From: Croceibacterium salegens
Lineage (GTDB): Bacteria > Pseudomonadota > Alphaproteobacteria > Sphingomonadales > Sphingomonadaceae
Assembly (NCBI RefSeq): GCF_009827435.1
Contig: NZ_WTYM01000020.1
Span: forward strand, 1 to 35,963
Direction of reading: 5' to 3'
Length of the DNA: 35,963 bases
Shown: piece by piece, positions 27,694-35,406 of the stretch
How the letters are laid out: every line of letters begins with the position of its first letter
Position numbering within the stretch: the first letter of the stretch is position 1
Notes under the pieces: generated by a model
What the model saw: only the letters and a program-made list of their open reading frames with translations
What the model was told of the DNA's origin: nothing
Database searches by the model: none
Made by a program: the position numbers and the translations under genes

Positions 27694-29007
27694 ATGGCCG
27701 ACCTTTTCGCCGACGAACTGCCGCACCAGTCCGCGCCCGAAGCGCCGCGCGAGGACGCGCCGCTCGCCGACCGCCTGCGCCCGGTCTCGCTCGACGAGAT
27801 TATCGGCCAGGACCACCTGACCGGCCCGCAAGGCGCGATCGGCCGCATGGTCGCTGCGGGCAAGCTGTCGAGCATGGTGCTGTGGGGCCCGCCCGGCACC
27901 GGAAAGACCTCTATCGCCCGCCTGCTCGCCGATGCCGTGGGCATGCGCTACGTCGCGGTCAGCGCGGTGTTCAGCGGGGTCGCCGATCTCAAGAAGGCCT
28001 TCGCCGAGGCCGAGAAGGCGCGCGAGGCGGGCCAGCGCACGCTGCTGTTCGTGGACGAGATCCACCGCTTCAACCGCGCCCAGCAGGACGGTTTCCTGCC
28101 CTTCGTCGAGCGCGGCACGATCACGCTCGTCGGCGCGACCACCGAGAACCCGAGCTTCGAACTCAACGCCGCGCTACTGAGCCGGGCGCAGGTGCTGATC
28201 CTCCACCGCCTCGACGCCGCCGCGCTCGAACAGTTGCTCGCCCGCGCCGAGGAACTCGAAGGCCCGCTGCCCCTCACCCCCGAAGCGCGCGACGCCCTCG
28301 TCGCCAGCGCCGACGGCGATGGCCGCTTCCTGCTCAACCAGGCCGAAACGCTCTATTCCGCCGGGATCGAGGAACCGCTCGGCCCGGCCGAACTGGGCGC
28401 GTTCCTGCAGCGCCGCGTTGCGGTCTACGACAAGGACCGCGAGGGGCACTACAACCTCATCTCCGCACTTCATAAGAGCCTGCGCGGTTCGGACCCGCAG
28501 GCCGCGCTCTACTACCTCGCGAGAATGCTCACCGCCGGGGAGGAGCCGCTCTACGTCCTCAGGCGCATCACTCGCTTCGCCAGCGAGGACATCGGACTCG
28601 CCGATCCGCAGGCGCTGGCGCAGTGCATCGCCGCCAAGGAGGCCTACCAGTACCTCGGGAGCCCCGAGGGCGAGCTGGCGATCGTCCAGGCCTGCCTCTA
28701 CTGCGCCACCGCACCCAAATCGAACGCCGCCTACATGGCGCAGAAGGCCGCGTGGAAGAGCGCCCGGGAAACCGGCAGCCTGATGCCGCCGCAGAACATC
28801 CTCAACGCCCCGACCAAGCTGATGAAGGACATCGGCTACGGCGCGGGCTACGCTTACGACCACGACGCCGAGGGCGGCTTTTCCGGGGCCAACTACTGGC
28901 CCGAGGAGATGGAGCCGCAGGCCTACTACCGGCCGGTCGAGCGCGGGTTCGAGCGCGAAGTGCTCAAACGGATGGAGTACTGGGAGAAGCTGCGGAAGGA
29001 GCGCTAG
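27694..29007 (+). CDS. rarA: Replication-associated recombination protein RarA (MgsA)
   Basis: A 437-residue AAA+ ATPase related to clamp-loader subunits, acting at stalled forks. Walker A is GPPGTGKTS (residues 65-73), Walker B is LLFVDEIHRFN, sensor 1 is in GATTENPSFELN, and the C-terminal tetramerisation region includes GSDPQAALYYLARML and the KSNAAYMAQKAA block. Its divergent neighbour is the GH2 gene. The next gene starts 2 nt after its stop. Confidence 0.97.
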   Translation: MADLFADELPHQSAPEAPREDAPLADRLRPVSLDEIIGQDHLTGPQGAIGRMVAAGKLSSMVLWGPPGTGKTSIARLLADAVGMRYVAVSAVFSGVADLKKAFAEAEKAREAGQRTLLFVDEIHRFNRAQQDGFLPFVERGTITLVGATTENPSFELNAALLSRAQVLILHRLDAAALEQLLARAEELEGPLPLTPEARDALVASADGDGRFLLNQAETLYSAGIEEPLGPAELGAFLQRRVAVYDKDREGHYNLISALHKSLRGSDPQAALYYLARMLTAGEEPLYVLRRITRFASEDIGLADPQALAQCIAAKEAYQYLGSPEGELAIVQACLYCATAPKSNAAYMAQKAAWKSARETGSLMPPQNILNAPTKLMKDIGYGAGYAYDHDAEGGFSGANYWPEEMEPQAYYRPVERGFEREVLKRMEYWEKLRKER

Positions 29008-29009
29008 GA

Positions 29010-29363
29010 ATGACCGGCCCGCTCGACACCTGGGACAAGGCCGCCGCCTTTGCCCTGACCCTGTCCGACACCGCCTATGGCGCCGGGGAAAAGTCCGGCG
29101 TGATCGTCACCACCAACGGGCGCGCCTTCATGTTTCCGGGGCGCGAGGCGGCCACCTCGTTCGTCGTTACGATCGATCTCGACACCATCGAGATGCTCAA
29201 GGAAACGGAGCCGGAAACCTACTGGCAGTCGAAGCACTACCAGAACTGGCCGGGCATCCTGATCCGCTACGACAGCCCCGACCCCGAGCGTGTGCGCCAC
29301 GTGATCGAGATGGGCTACGAATACACCCGGGCCAAGAAGCCGGTCCGCAAGCGCAAGACGTGA
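29010..29363 (+). CDS. MmcQ/YjbR family protein
   Basis: A 117-residue protein of the CyaY-like-fold MmcQ/YjbR family. Typical traits are the WDKAAAFALTLSDT helix with 'YGAGEKSGVIVTTNGRAFMFPGRE', the DLDTIEMLKETEPETYWQSKHYQNWPGILIRY strand-turn block, and a lysine/arginine-rich end (AKKPVRKRKT). The family is described as double-wing DNA-binding, without a firm function. It is packed between rarA (2 nt) and the following gene (GTGA overlap), so all three are one operon. Confidence 0.85.
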   Translation: MTGPLDTWDKAAAFALTLSDTAYGAGEKSGVIVTTNGRAFMFPGREAATSFVVTIDLDTIEMLKETEPETYWQSKHYQNWPGILIRYDSPDPERVRHVIEMGYEYTRAKKPVRKRKT

Positions 29364-30229
29364 CCCGCTTCCGGCACATCGTCGCCATCGACTGGTCGGG
29401 CGCTTCCGGCGAGCGGCACAAGGGCATCGCGGTTGCCATGGCCGAGGCCGATGGCGGAGCCCCGAAACTGGCCGACCATCGCTGGTCGCGCGGCGAAGTG
29501 CTCGAGCTGCTGCTCGACGTGCCGCCCGACACGCTGGTCGGGCTCGACCTCGGCATTTCGCTGCCGTTCGCCGACTGCGGGGCGTTCTTTCCCGGCTGGG
29601 ACGCGAGCCCACCCGATGCGCGCGCGCTGTGGAGCATGGTCGACCGCCTGTGCGAAGGCGATCCGCACCTCGCCGCGCAAGGCTTCGTCGACCACCCGGA
29701 CGCCGCGCCCTACTTCCGCAACGGCATGGTCGAAGGCCCGCACTTCCGCTGCGACGGCGCGGACCACGGGCGCGGCCGCTTCCGCGTGACCGAGGCCGAG
29801 CAGGCCCGGCTCGGCTGCCGCCCGACCTCGAACTTCAACCTCGTCGGCGCCAGTCAGGTCGGCAAGTCGAGCCTGACCGGGATGCGCGTGCTCCACCGCC
29901 TCGGCGGTCGCCTGCCCGTCTGGCCGATCGACCCGCTACCCCGGGCGGGCTCGGTGGTGGTCGAAATCTACACCACCATTGCCGCCATGGCCGCAGGGCG
30001 CAGCGCCGGGAAAGCCAAGATGCGCAGCGTCGAGGACACCAACGCCGCCCTTGCCGCACTCGGCTCGCCGGGTGTCGCCGGCAGCGGCCCGCTCGACGAC
30101 CATTCAGCCGACGCCCTCGTCACCGCCGCATGGCTGCAAACCGCGGCGGACCGCCCGGAACTCTGGGCGCCTGACGCCATGTCGGAGGAAATCGCTGCAA
30201 CCGAGGGCTGGACCTTCGGCGTCCCATGA
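29360..30229 (+). CDS. RNase H-fold-like protein (possible DUF429 relative)
   Basis: A 289-residue soluble protein from a GTG that overlaps the previous stop. The opening HIVAIDWSGASGERHKGIAVAMAE, the GLDLGISLPFAD block and the late DDHSADALVTAAWL provide three acidic positions in the order expected for RNase H-type folds such as DUF429. I do not recognise a more specific family. No signal peptide. It ends 28 nt before tRNA-Thr and is the last backbone gene before the island. Confidence 0.55.
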   Translation: MTRFRHIVAIDWSGASGERHKGIAVAMAEADGGAPKLADHRWSRGEVLELLLDVPPDTLVGLDLGISLPFADCGAFFPGWDASPPDARALWSMVDRLCEGDPHLAAQGFVDHPDAAPYFRNGMVEGPHFRCDGADHGRGRFRVTEAEQARLGCRPTSNFNLVGASQVGKSSLTGMRVLHRLGGRLPVWPIDPLPRAGSVVVEIYTTIAAMAAGRSAGKAKMRSVEDTNAALAALGSPGVAGSGPLDDHSADALVTAAWLQTAADRPELWAPDAMSEEIAATEGWTFGVP

Positions 30230-30257
30230 AGCATTAGCGCGCGCACCCGTAGTCGGA

Positions 30258-30329
30258 GCCGGCTTAGCACAGTGGTAGTGCAGCGGTTTTGTAAACCGAA
30301 GGTCGGGGGTTCAAATCCCTCAGCCGGCA
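30258..30329 (+). tRNA. tRNA-Thr (anticodon TGT), slightly degenerate, CCA not fully encoded
   Basis: Cloverleaf with acceptor GCCGGCT/AGCCGGC, discriminator A, D arm GCAC...GTGC with a 7-nt loop, anticodon loop TTTGTAA (anticodon TGT), and T arm GGGGG-TTCAAAT-CCCTC. Oddities are a G-A mismatch at the top of the anticodon stem and a following CCG in place of CCA (30330-30332). It is probably functional, but it may have been altered by insertion of the element that begins at its 3' end. Confidence 0.88.
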
Positions 30330-30332
30330 CCG

Positions 30333-30386
30333 AGCGACAGCGAAAGGCGAGGCCGGAACAGCGACAGCGAAGGGCGAGGCCGGAAC
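30333..30386 (+). repeat. Tandem 27-bp repeat after tRNA-Thr
   Basis: Two copies (30333-30359, 30360-30386) of a 27-bp unit beginning AGCGACAGCGAA and ending GGCCGGAAC, differing at one base (AAAGG/AAGGG). They directly follow the tRNA and precede the first island repeat. Could be a duplication at the integration point. Confidence 0.8.
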
Positions 30387-30392
30387 GACGTC

Positions 30393-30413
30393 AACGCCCC
30401 AGTTGCGGACACT
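30393..30413 (+). repeat. Island repeat, right half only
   Basis: AACGCCCCAGTTGCGGACAC matches the right end of the 86-bp island repeat (compare AACGACCCAGTTGCGGAC in the copy at 34704-34789). Confidence 0.6.
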
Positions 30414-30440
30414 CGGTCTGACTGTGTAAGTCCAGCGTCG

Positions 30441-30927
30441 ATGAAAGCTGGCATTTCCAACTTGCTGACCGGCGCAATCCTGTTGCTGGCCGCTCCTTGG
30501 TCCTCGCTTGGGCAGGCCAAGCGGCTCGCGGTGCGATGTCGGCGGTTGCAACCGGTAGAATTCCGTCGCGACGACCCCCAAACCCACCACCTCGCGAGGA
30601 ACTTGCTGAGTCGGGAGATCGCCCAGGATGAACCAGACCTGATCAGGCTGCGCACGGCATGGGTGACCGTCTCCCCCCGGTAAAGCACCGGCTCTGTTCG
30701 TGATGTATTTCTGTGGGGGCACCGGCAACTGCGGTCTGTATGGCTTCGAGCGGAAAAAGGACGGCTGGAATCTGGTCCTGAACAGCCTCGCGCAGACGTG
30801 TTCGATCTTGCCGTCATCTCACGCCGGGCGACGTGATATTTCTGCCCGCATGCACGGCAGCGCCACTTAATCGACCCTCAAGACCTACTGGTGGCAAGAG
30901 AACCGATACGTGCGAGTGTCGGTGTAG
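30441..30927 (+). pseudogene. Broken gene for a small exported protein (frameshift plus nonsense)
   Basis: The first part (30441-30683) starts with a good signal peptide (MKAGISNLLTGAILLLAAPWSSLGQA) and ends ...AQDEPDLIRLRTAWVTVSPR before TAA at 30681. The continuation lies in the next frame from about 30676: PGKAPALFVMYFCGGTGNC, GLYGFERKKDGWNLV, AQTCSILPSSHAGRRDI, ARMHGSAT, then TAA at 30868 and STLKTYWWQENRYVRVSV to TAG at 30925. Removing one C from the CCCCCC run at 30673-30678 joins the first two parts as WVTVSPGKAPALF. Changing the inner TAA to a sense codon restores about 162 residues. The protein would be periplasmic with a cysteine pair. I do not know its function. Decay, or slippage in the C-run, explains the state. 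Confidence 0.65.
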
Positions 30928-30976
30928 GATAACAACTTCGAATAGTGGGTGCGGTCAGATTGGCCCCCTGCCGATC

Positions 30977-31062
30977 GTCCGCTTTCCACCCAGTTGCAGA
31001 CATTGGATCTGTAAAGAGCAAGAGTTTCTCACTCCCGCACCTGTCTATCGATCTGGCCGAGC
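30977..31062 (+). repeat. Island repeat, left end well conserved
   Basis: GTCCGCTTTCCACCCAGTTG begins this copy and matches the left end of the copies at 32541 and 34704 over about 28 nt (30977-31004). The rest is poorly conserved, and the end coordinate is set by the 86-bp unit length. It starts 50 nt after the pseudogene. Confidence 0.55.
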
Positions 31063-31467
31063 CAATCGACTCGTTGCAGTGACACTTCGGATGAGTACGA
31101 ATATTCGATGCAAACAGTACCTTACCGTCTGACATCGTATGCTAGGGACAAATGCTTGAGCCACGGTCAAAAAAGATGCCGTACTGCATGTTACCTGACT
31201 CAATATCGGCCACATTCGTATAACCGCTTCCGGTCATAGTGTCGCTCGAAGAGTTAGAGACATGGCCCTTGTTTCCTCCCAAGCCTCTGACGGAGGTGGC
31301 GAATCGGCGACGTCGTTTCGACAGATGTCTCTCGCTCCTATGCCTTTTGCCGAACTTGAACTCCCTGTCTGGCGAATGCGTTCGGGTTGACCCTTGCTCC
31401 AAAGTTGTTTTCTCGTTAGGTCGTCCACTGGACGCGAGGAAACCGACCCTAGTTAGGGAGTATTCGC
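31063..31467. other. Gene-poor stretch, possible coding remnant
   Basis: No convincing gene. A minus-strand frame ending at 31142 has a protein-like last ~49 residues (GNKGHVSNSSSDTMTGSGY then TNVADIESGNMQYGIFFDRG), but what precedes it is arginine/serine-rich noise, so it may be a gene fragment. Low GC relative to the backbone. The ribosome site of the next gene (AGGGAG) is at its right end. Confidence 0.35.
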
Positions 31468-32046
31468 GTGCGAGCAAAGATTTTCGGACTAATTGCGCTG
31501 ATGGCCGGATTCTTGAATTCGACTCCGGCTTTTGCTGCCGAGCCATTGAAGTCGTCTTCATCGGCCTCATGTGCCGCTGTCACATTCAATGTAACTACAT
31601 TGGGTTGCCTTGGTTTTTTTGGCGGAAATCTCGTTTCAGGGGGCGGTCCTAAGCTCACTGAGGCACTGGCCGTCACAGGAAGTCTCGACCCTTCTGCGAA
31701 CTCTTTGCTCGAGAGGCTTGACCTCCATTCATGGCAGGATTTGCATGTCATTGACTTTGACAAGGTCCTTTCAGGGAGGACTGTGATCGGAATACATTTC
31801 GGAGGAGGGGGCACAGGCTATAACGGGACTGGATTTTGGCTTCTCGACGTTCCAGACTACACCGACAAAATCACATATACATCCAATGTCCAAAAGGGCA
31901 TTTCAAATGCTGGACTGTATTTGACACAGATACCCGCTGTGCCCGAGCCATCTGCTTGGGCATTGATGCTACTGGGCTTCTTCGCTCTCGGTGGAAGGAT
32001 GCGCAGCAGGCATGCCGAGCTATCGAACACGGTTTGCTACGCATGA
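31468..32046 (+). CDS. PEP-CTERM sorting domain protein
   Basis: A 192-residue exported protein. The signal peptide is MRAKIFGLIALMAGFLNSTPAFA. The mature part has FNVTTLGCLGFFGGNLVSGGGPKL and an aromatic/Gly-rich GIHFGGGGTGYNGTGFWLL segment. It ends with a PEP-CTERM tail, VPEPSAWALMLLGFFALGG followed by RMRSRH: PEP motif, membrane helix and basic cluster. Such proteins are processed by exosortase and exported, often with exopolysaccharide. The start is GTG at 31468 with AGGGAG 7 nt upstream. The last codons run into an island-repeat copy, so the residues after RMRSRH may have been altered. No exosortase gene is in the window. Confidence 0.88.
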   Translation: MRAKIFGLIALMAGFLNSTPAFAAEPLKSSSSASCAAVTFNVTTLGCLGFFGGNLVSGGGPKLTEALAVTGSLDPSANSLLERLDLHSWQDLHVIDFDKVLSGRTVIGIHFGGGGTGYNGTGFWLLDVPDYTDKITYTSNVQKGISNAGLYLTQIPAVPEPSAWALMLLGFFALGGRMRSRHAELSNTVCYA

Positions 32047-32117
32047 AGTTCGTGACCCTACTGCTGAGGTAATTTACTGCCATGAGCGGATGAACTGGTA
32101 ATGACCCCTTTGCGAAA
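32032..32117 (+). repeat. Island repeat, near full length
   Basis: Aligns without gaps to the copies at 32541-32626 and 34704-34789: TTCGTGACC at 32049, then AGCGGATGAACTGGTAATGACC, with GCG exactly 63 nt after the TTC, the same spacing as in the other two. It overlaps the last five codons of the PEP-CTERM gene and stops at the end of the next gene. Confidence 0.65.
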
Positions 32118-32118
32118 G

Positions 32119-32517
32119 TTAGCATGGAGTGTTGGGCCTCCCTATCAGACATGGGCGTTGGTAGTTTTCGATCGCCGACATACTTGAAGCCAAACGGTCG
32201 GCTTCCGGCAAATGGATTTGGCTAACCCGTCTCGCTGGCCCATCTATGAGAAGTGCAATGTAACACGTGCCGTCCAACGGACATGGCGACACACTTTTTC
32301 CGACTTGAATGACCGGACACGCGATAAGCGGGATGCGAATTTCGTCGCGGGAAAGCCGTTGAATTTGGCTCGAATGGGGCAGAATTGCATCCGGGCTTCG
32401 CAGCCAAGCTTTGCATCCGTCGCTGTAGATTACGGAATATCCTTCTGGAAGTGTAGGAGCGGGACTGCAGACACCGAGGACCAATACTGATTTCAAGAGA
32501 TTGAATCTCCAGCTCAT
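32119..32517 (-). CDS. Small cysteine-containing exported protein, unknown
   Basis: A 132-residue frame starting MSWRFNLLKSVLVLGVCSPAP, a short basic-hydrophobic leader that may be a signal peptide. It is followed by a polar sequence with several cysteines (GCKAWL, ACPVIQ, PCPLDGTCY). Composition is protein-like and unlike the arginine-rich shadow frames elsewhere. It fits exactly between two island-repeat copies (32032-32117 and 32541-32626). I see no recognised family; the ribosome site is weak. It could be a remnant. Confidence 0.45.
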   Translation of the reverse strand: MSWRFNLLKSVLVLGVCSPAPTLPEGYSVIYSDGCKAWLRSPDAILPHSSQIQRLSRDEIRIPLIACPVIQVGKSVSPCPLDGTCYIALLIDGPARRVSQIHLPEADRLASSMSAIENYQRPCLIGRPNTPC

Positions 32518-32540
32518 GGTTTCAGGCTATTCAACTTGAG

Positions 32541-32626
32541 GTCTGCTTTCCACCCAATTCGTGACCTCTTCAGCGCGCATGGGTGATGCAACGAGCGGAC
32601 CGGCCGGTAACGACCCCATTGCGGAC
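32541..32626 (+). repeat. Island repeat, full length
   Basis: Begins GTCTGCTTTCCACCC, contains AATTCGTGACC and GAGCGGACCGGCCGG, and ends ACGACCCCATTGCGGAC. The ends GTCYGC and GCGGAC are short inverted repeats. About two thirds identical, without gaps, to the copy at 34704-34789. It lies 33 nt past the 3' end of the oxidoreductase gene. Confidence 0.7.
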
Positions 32627-32659
32627 GTTTGGATTGACCTTTCGGTGGTGCGCCTTTCG

Positions 32660-34621
32660 TCACTCGGCTGCGATCTGTCCCGCTGCAGCCAAGTCGACCT
32701 CCACGAAGATCTCGTTGTAGGCAGGTTGTCCCTCCGGCGACCAGCGTGACGGGGACAAGAGGTTTGCCACGGCACCGCCGTGCTCCTCTGCACCCCACCA
32801 CTTACCCGCGACCGATACGATTCCGGGCCGCACCGCTTCGGAAATGTTGACGAGCGCCTGCAGATCTCCCTGCTCGTTCCAGATCCGCGCAAGATCGTCT
32901 TGCTCCAGGCCTCGCGCGGTGGCGTCTGCCGGGTGCATGTCGATCGACGGCGCGCCCTGCGCGCGCCTCTGCCGGTATTGGTTCACGAAGCTGGAATTGA
33001 GGAAGTAGTGCGATTTCGGAGTTAGCAGCTGAAACAGACCATCAGGCCTGTCGGGCGCCACGATATTTGCCGAAATCTTCACCTTCGCATCGAATGACGG
33101 GGCAGGAGGCGGACTCTTGATCCAGCCCTTGGCCTTGAGCTCGCCGATATCCATGCCCGGCGGAAGGGTGGAGGCTGCAATCTCTTCGTCGCTCTCCTCG
33201 AATTCGGGCCCCTCAAGCCCCAACGCGGCGGCCAGCAGCCGCATCACCTCACCATGGGACTTGGCCTCGCCAACCGGCGGGATGGCAGGATTGTTGGCGG
33301 AAACGAAATGATGGCCCCAAGCACCGACAATGTCGAAATGTTCAAGCTGCGTGGTCGAAGGCAACACGATGTCGGCAAACCGGGCGGTATCCGTCATGAA
33401 GTGTTCCAGGACGACTGTGAACAGGTCTTCGCGAGCAAGGCCGCTCAGAACCCGAGCAACGTCGGGTTGCACGACCGCCGGATTCACGTTCCACACCATC
33501 ATCGCCCTGATCGGAGGCGATAGATCTGGGTCAGTGAGAGTTTCGCCGAGCCTCGCGATGTCCAGGCTTCGTTGCGAGCCGGTCCGGAGATGCGGACTTT
33601 CGGCGCGACCTTCGTCAAGCACCGGATTGGTTTCGCTGAATAGCCCGCCACCAGGGTCTCGCCACTTTCCGCACAGTATCGAGAGTGCGGAAACGGTGCG
33701 AAAGAATGTTTCACCGTGAACGGATTGTTGCGGCCCCACACCGACGCGAAGCAATGCCGGCCTCACCAACGCAAACTCGCGAGCTAGCGCCTCGATCGTT
33801 TCGGAAGAAACCCCGCACACCGCCTCAGCTCGCGCCGGCGCCCAAGCTTCCACTTCGGTCACGAAATCGTCGAAGTCGGAGGCGACTTCGCGGGCAAACT
33901 CCAGGTCCGCCATTCCGTCCCTCAGTATCACGTGTGCCATTGCAGCGGCGAGCACTGCGTCGGTCCCGGGAAGGAGTGCAATGTGCTGGTCGCACGCGGC
34001 TGCTGTCCTCGTGCGGATCGGATCGATCGCCACGATACGGGCGCCGTTCCGCTTCTTCGCCTCGTTGATGAACTGCCACTGGTGATGGCAGGTCGTCAGG
34101 ATATTGCAGCCCCACAGCACGATGAGCTTGTTTTCGGAGATAAGTTCCGGTTCGAACCCGCGGGGAAATCCTTCGGCCTCGAGAGCGTTGCCCGAGGCCC
34201 CGCAGATACTGCCGTGAAATTTGCTCGAATTCAGCGCGTGGAAAATTCGCATCAGGGCGCGGCGCTGGACGATGCCCATCGAACCGAGATAGCGATGCGG
34301 CAGCAATGCCTCGCCGCCGTATTCGTGGTGCACCTCGCCGAAGCGGTCGGCGATGACACCAATCGCCTCGTCCCAGCTAATCCGCTCGAACCGGCCGCTT
34401 CCCTTGGGCCCGGTTCGCCGGAGCGGATACAGCAAGCGGTCGGCTGCATAAGTCCTTGCTTCGTAGTCGTTGACCTTGGCACAAAGTACCCCGCGCGTGA
34501 TCGGGTGTTCCTTTGCTCCGCGTACAGAAGTCACGCGGCCGTCTTCGACTTTGGCAACCCATGAGCAGGTGTCCTGGCAATCGAGAGGACAACAGCCTTT
34601 GATATAGACGGGTTCGGTCAA
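32660..34621 (-). CDS. Molybdopterin-dependent oxidoreductase (DMSO reductase family), single subunit
   Basis: A 653-residue enzyme of the bis-MGD family. The N-terminal [4Fe-4S] site is C11-x3-C15-x3-C19-x27-C47 (CPLDCQDTC ... GVLCAK). MGD-binding parts follow: WDEAIGVIADRF, HGSICGASGNALEAEGFPRG, LWGCNILTTCHHQW, VAIDPIRTRTA and, in the C-terminal domain, LLTPKSHYFLNSSF and DMHPADATARGLEQDDLARIWN. No Tat signal is seen, so it is probably cytoplasmic. I chose the TTG at 34621 because GAGGAGG lies just upstream and family members begin near this point; earlier ATG codons have no ribosome site and overlap the repeat. No partner subunit or chaperone gene is adjacent. The substrate is unknown. Confidence 0.9.
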   Translation of the reverse strand: MTEPVYIKGCCPLDCQDTCSWVAKVEDGRVTSVRGAKEHPITRGVLCAKVNDYEARTYAADRLLYPLRRTGPKGSGRFERISWDEAIGVIADRFGEVHHEYGGEALLPHRYLGSMGIVQRRALMRIFHALNSSKFHGSICGASGNALEAEGFPRGFEPELISENKLIVLWGCNILTTCHHQWQFINEAKKRNGARIVAIDPIRTRTAAACDQHIALLPGTDAVLAAAMAHVILRDGMADLEFAREVASDFDDFVTEVEAWAPARAEAVCGVSSETIEALAREFALVRPALLRVGVGPQQSVHGETFFRTVSALSILCGKWRDPGGGLFSETNPVLDEGRAESPHLRTGSQRSLDIARLGETLTDPDLSPPIRAMMVWNVNPAVVQPDVARVLSGLAREDLFTVVLEHFMTDTARFADIVLPSTTQLEHFDIVGAWGHHFVSANNPAIPPVGEAKSHGEVMRLLAAALGLEGPEFEESDEEIAASTLPPGMDIGELKAKGWIKSPPPAPSFDAKVKISANIVAPDRPDGLFQLLTPKSHYFLNSSFVNQYRQRRAQGAPSIDMHPADATARGLEQDDLARIWNEQGDLQALVNISEAVRPGIVSVAGKWWGAEEHGGAVANLLSPSRWSPEGQPAYNEIFVEVDLAAAGQIAAE

Positions 34622-35074
34622 GCGGACCTCCTCTTGTTTGATTGAAGGAAACGGTCGGCCAAGGACAACATGCAAGATGGCCGGGCGATTGGCAAATGGG
34701 GCCATCCGTTTCCCACCCAGTTCGTGACCTGAACGGCGAGCTGGCAGAGCGCCAAGAACGGACCAACCAGTAACGACCCAGTTGCGGACTTTCACGGTCA
34801 ACACGCTGCAGAGAACCTAGAATAATCGAGAGATAGTGTAGGTTGGCCTCCGCTCCGAAGAGCCGCGAAACACTCGTTGAGTCGCGCTCTCATTACAAAA
34901 AATCGCCAGGTCATTCGCGAATTGTCCAACCTGTACCGTTGTGGGTCGCGCCATCTGTTCAAATTCATGGGTTGATAGAATTGCATTATGATTATTGAGG
35001 CGGTGGAGTTGGGCAGATCCCCAAACGTCTGTTCATCTCCATTGCCACCAAGAACGGCGGTGGAGTTCAGAAGT
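34622..35074. other. Gap between oxidoreductase and small protein, with one repeat copy
   Basis: About 450 nt with no convincing gene. It contains the full island-repeat copy at 34704-34789 and an AT-rich tract around 34800-35000 that could hold promoters. A 62-residue minus-strand frame there (34798-34986) has no protein character. Confidence 0.5.
34704..34789 (+). repeat. Island repeat, full length, upstream of the oxidoreductase
   Basis: Begins ATCCGTTTCCCACCC, contains AGTTCGTGACC and GAACGGACCAACCAG, and ends ACGACCCAGTTGCGGAC. Same orientation as the copy at 32541-32626; together the two flank the oxidoreductase gene as 2.1-kb-spaced direct repeats. Confidence 0.7.
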
Positions 35075-35200
35075 ATGCAAAATGAGGACGAAGCTTACGT
35101 CCGGCAGTGTCTGCTAGAGGAGCTTCAGCAAGCGCAGACTACGCCGTATGAGTACATCCGAGAGGTCCATCTTGATCTCGCCAATATCCATGAACAGTGA
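35075..35200 (+). CDS. Possible 41-residue protein
   Basis: Starts MQNEDEAYVRQCLLEELQQA and ends EVHLDLANIHEQ. The sequence is amphipathic helical and resembles small sphingomonad proteins with two helices. TGA at 35198 is followed in frame by LRELRLKSTTAKLW, so the gene may be truncated by a nonsense change. GGAG is 10 nt upstream of the ATG. Weak evidence. Confidence 0.35.
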   Translation: MQNEDEAYVRQCLLEELQQAQTTPYEYIREVHLDLANIHEQ

Positions 35201-35312
35201 TTGCGTGAGCTGCGACTGAAGTCGACCACGGCCAAGCTTTGGCCTCGACGAAGAAACAGTGGGGCCAACGCAACTTTGGCAGCTGGATGTAGGCTAGCAG
35301 CAAACAGTGAAC

Positions 35313-35337
35313 GGCCGCTTCCCGCCCAGTTTCAGAC
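35313..35337 (+). repeat. Island repeat, left half
   Basis: GGCCGCTTCCCGCCCAGTTT and the following CAGAC match the left end of the other copies. The remainder is diverged, apart from a GAAGCGG/CCGCTTC hairpin at 35362-35380. Confidence 0.5.
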
Positions 35338-35406
35338 AAAAGGTCCGATGTCCGAGCTTGAGAAGCGGCCCTTCCGCTTCCGTTTTGGGAAAGGACCGCC
35401 TCGACC

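Noticed and set aside
32660-34804. Oxidoreductase start at an earlier codon (34804 or the inner ATG)
   Set aside because: The extra residues are encoded by the island repeat and have no ribosome site, whereas TTG at 34621 has GAGGAGG just upstream and begins where the family begins.
34798-34986. 62-codon minus-strand frame
   Set aside because: No protein character and it begins in AT-rich, probably promoter-like DNA.
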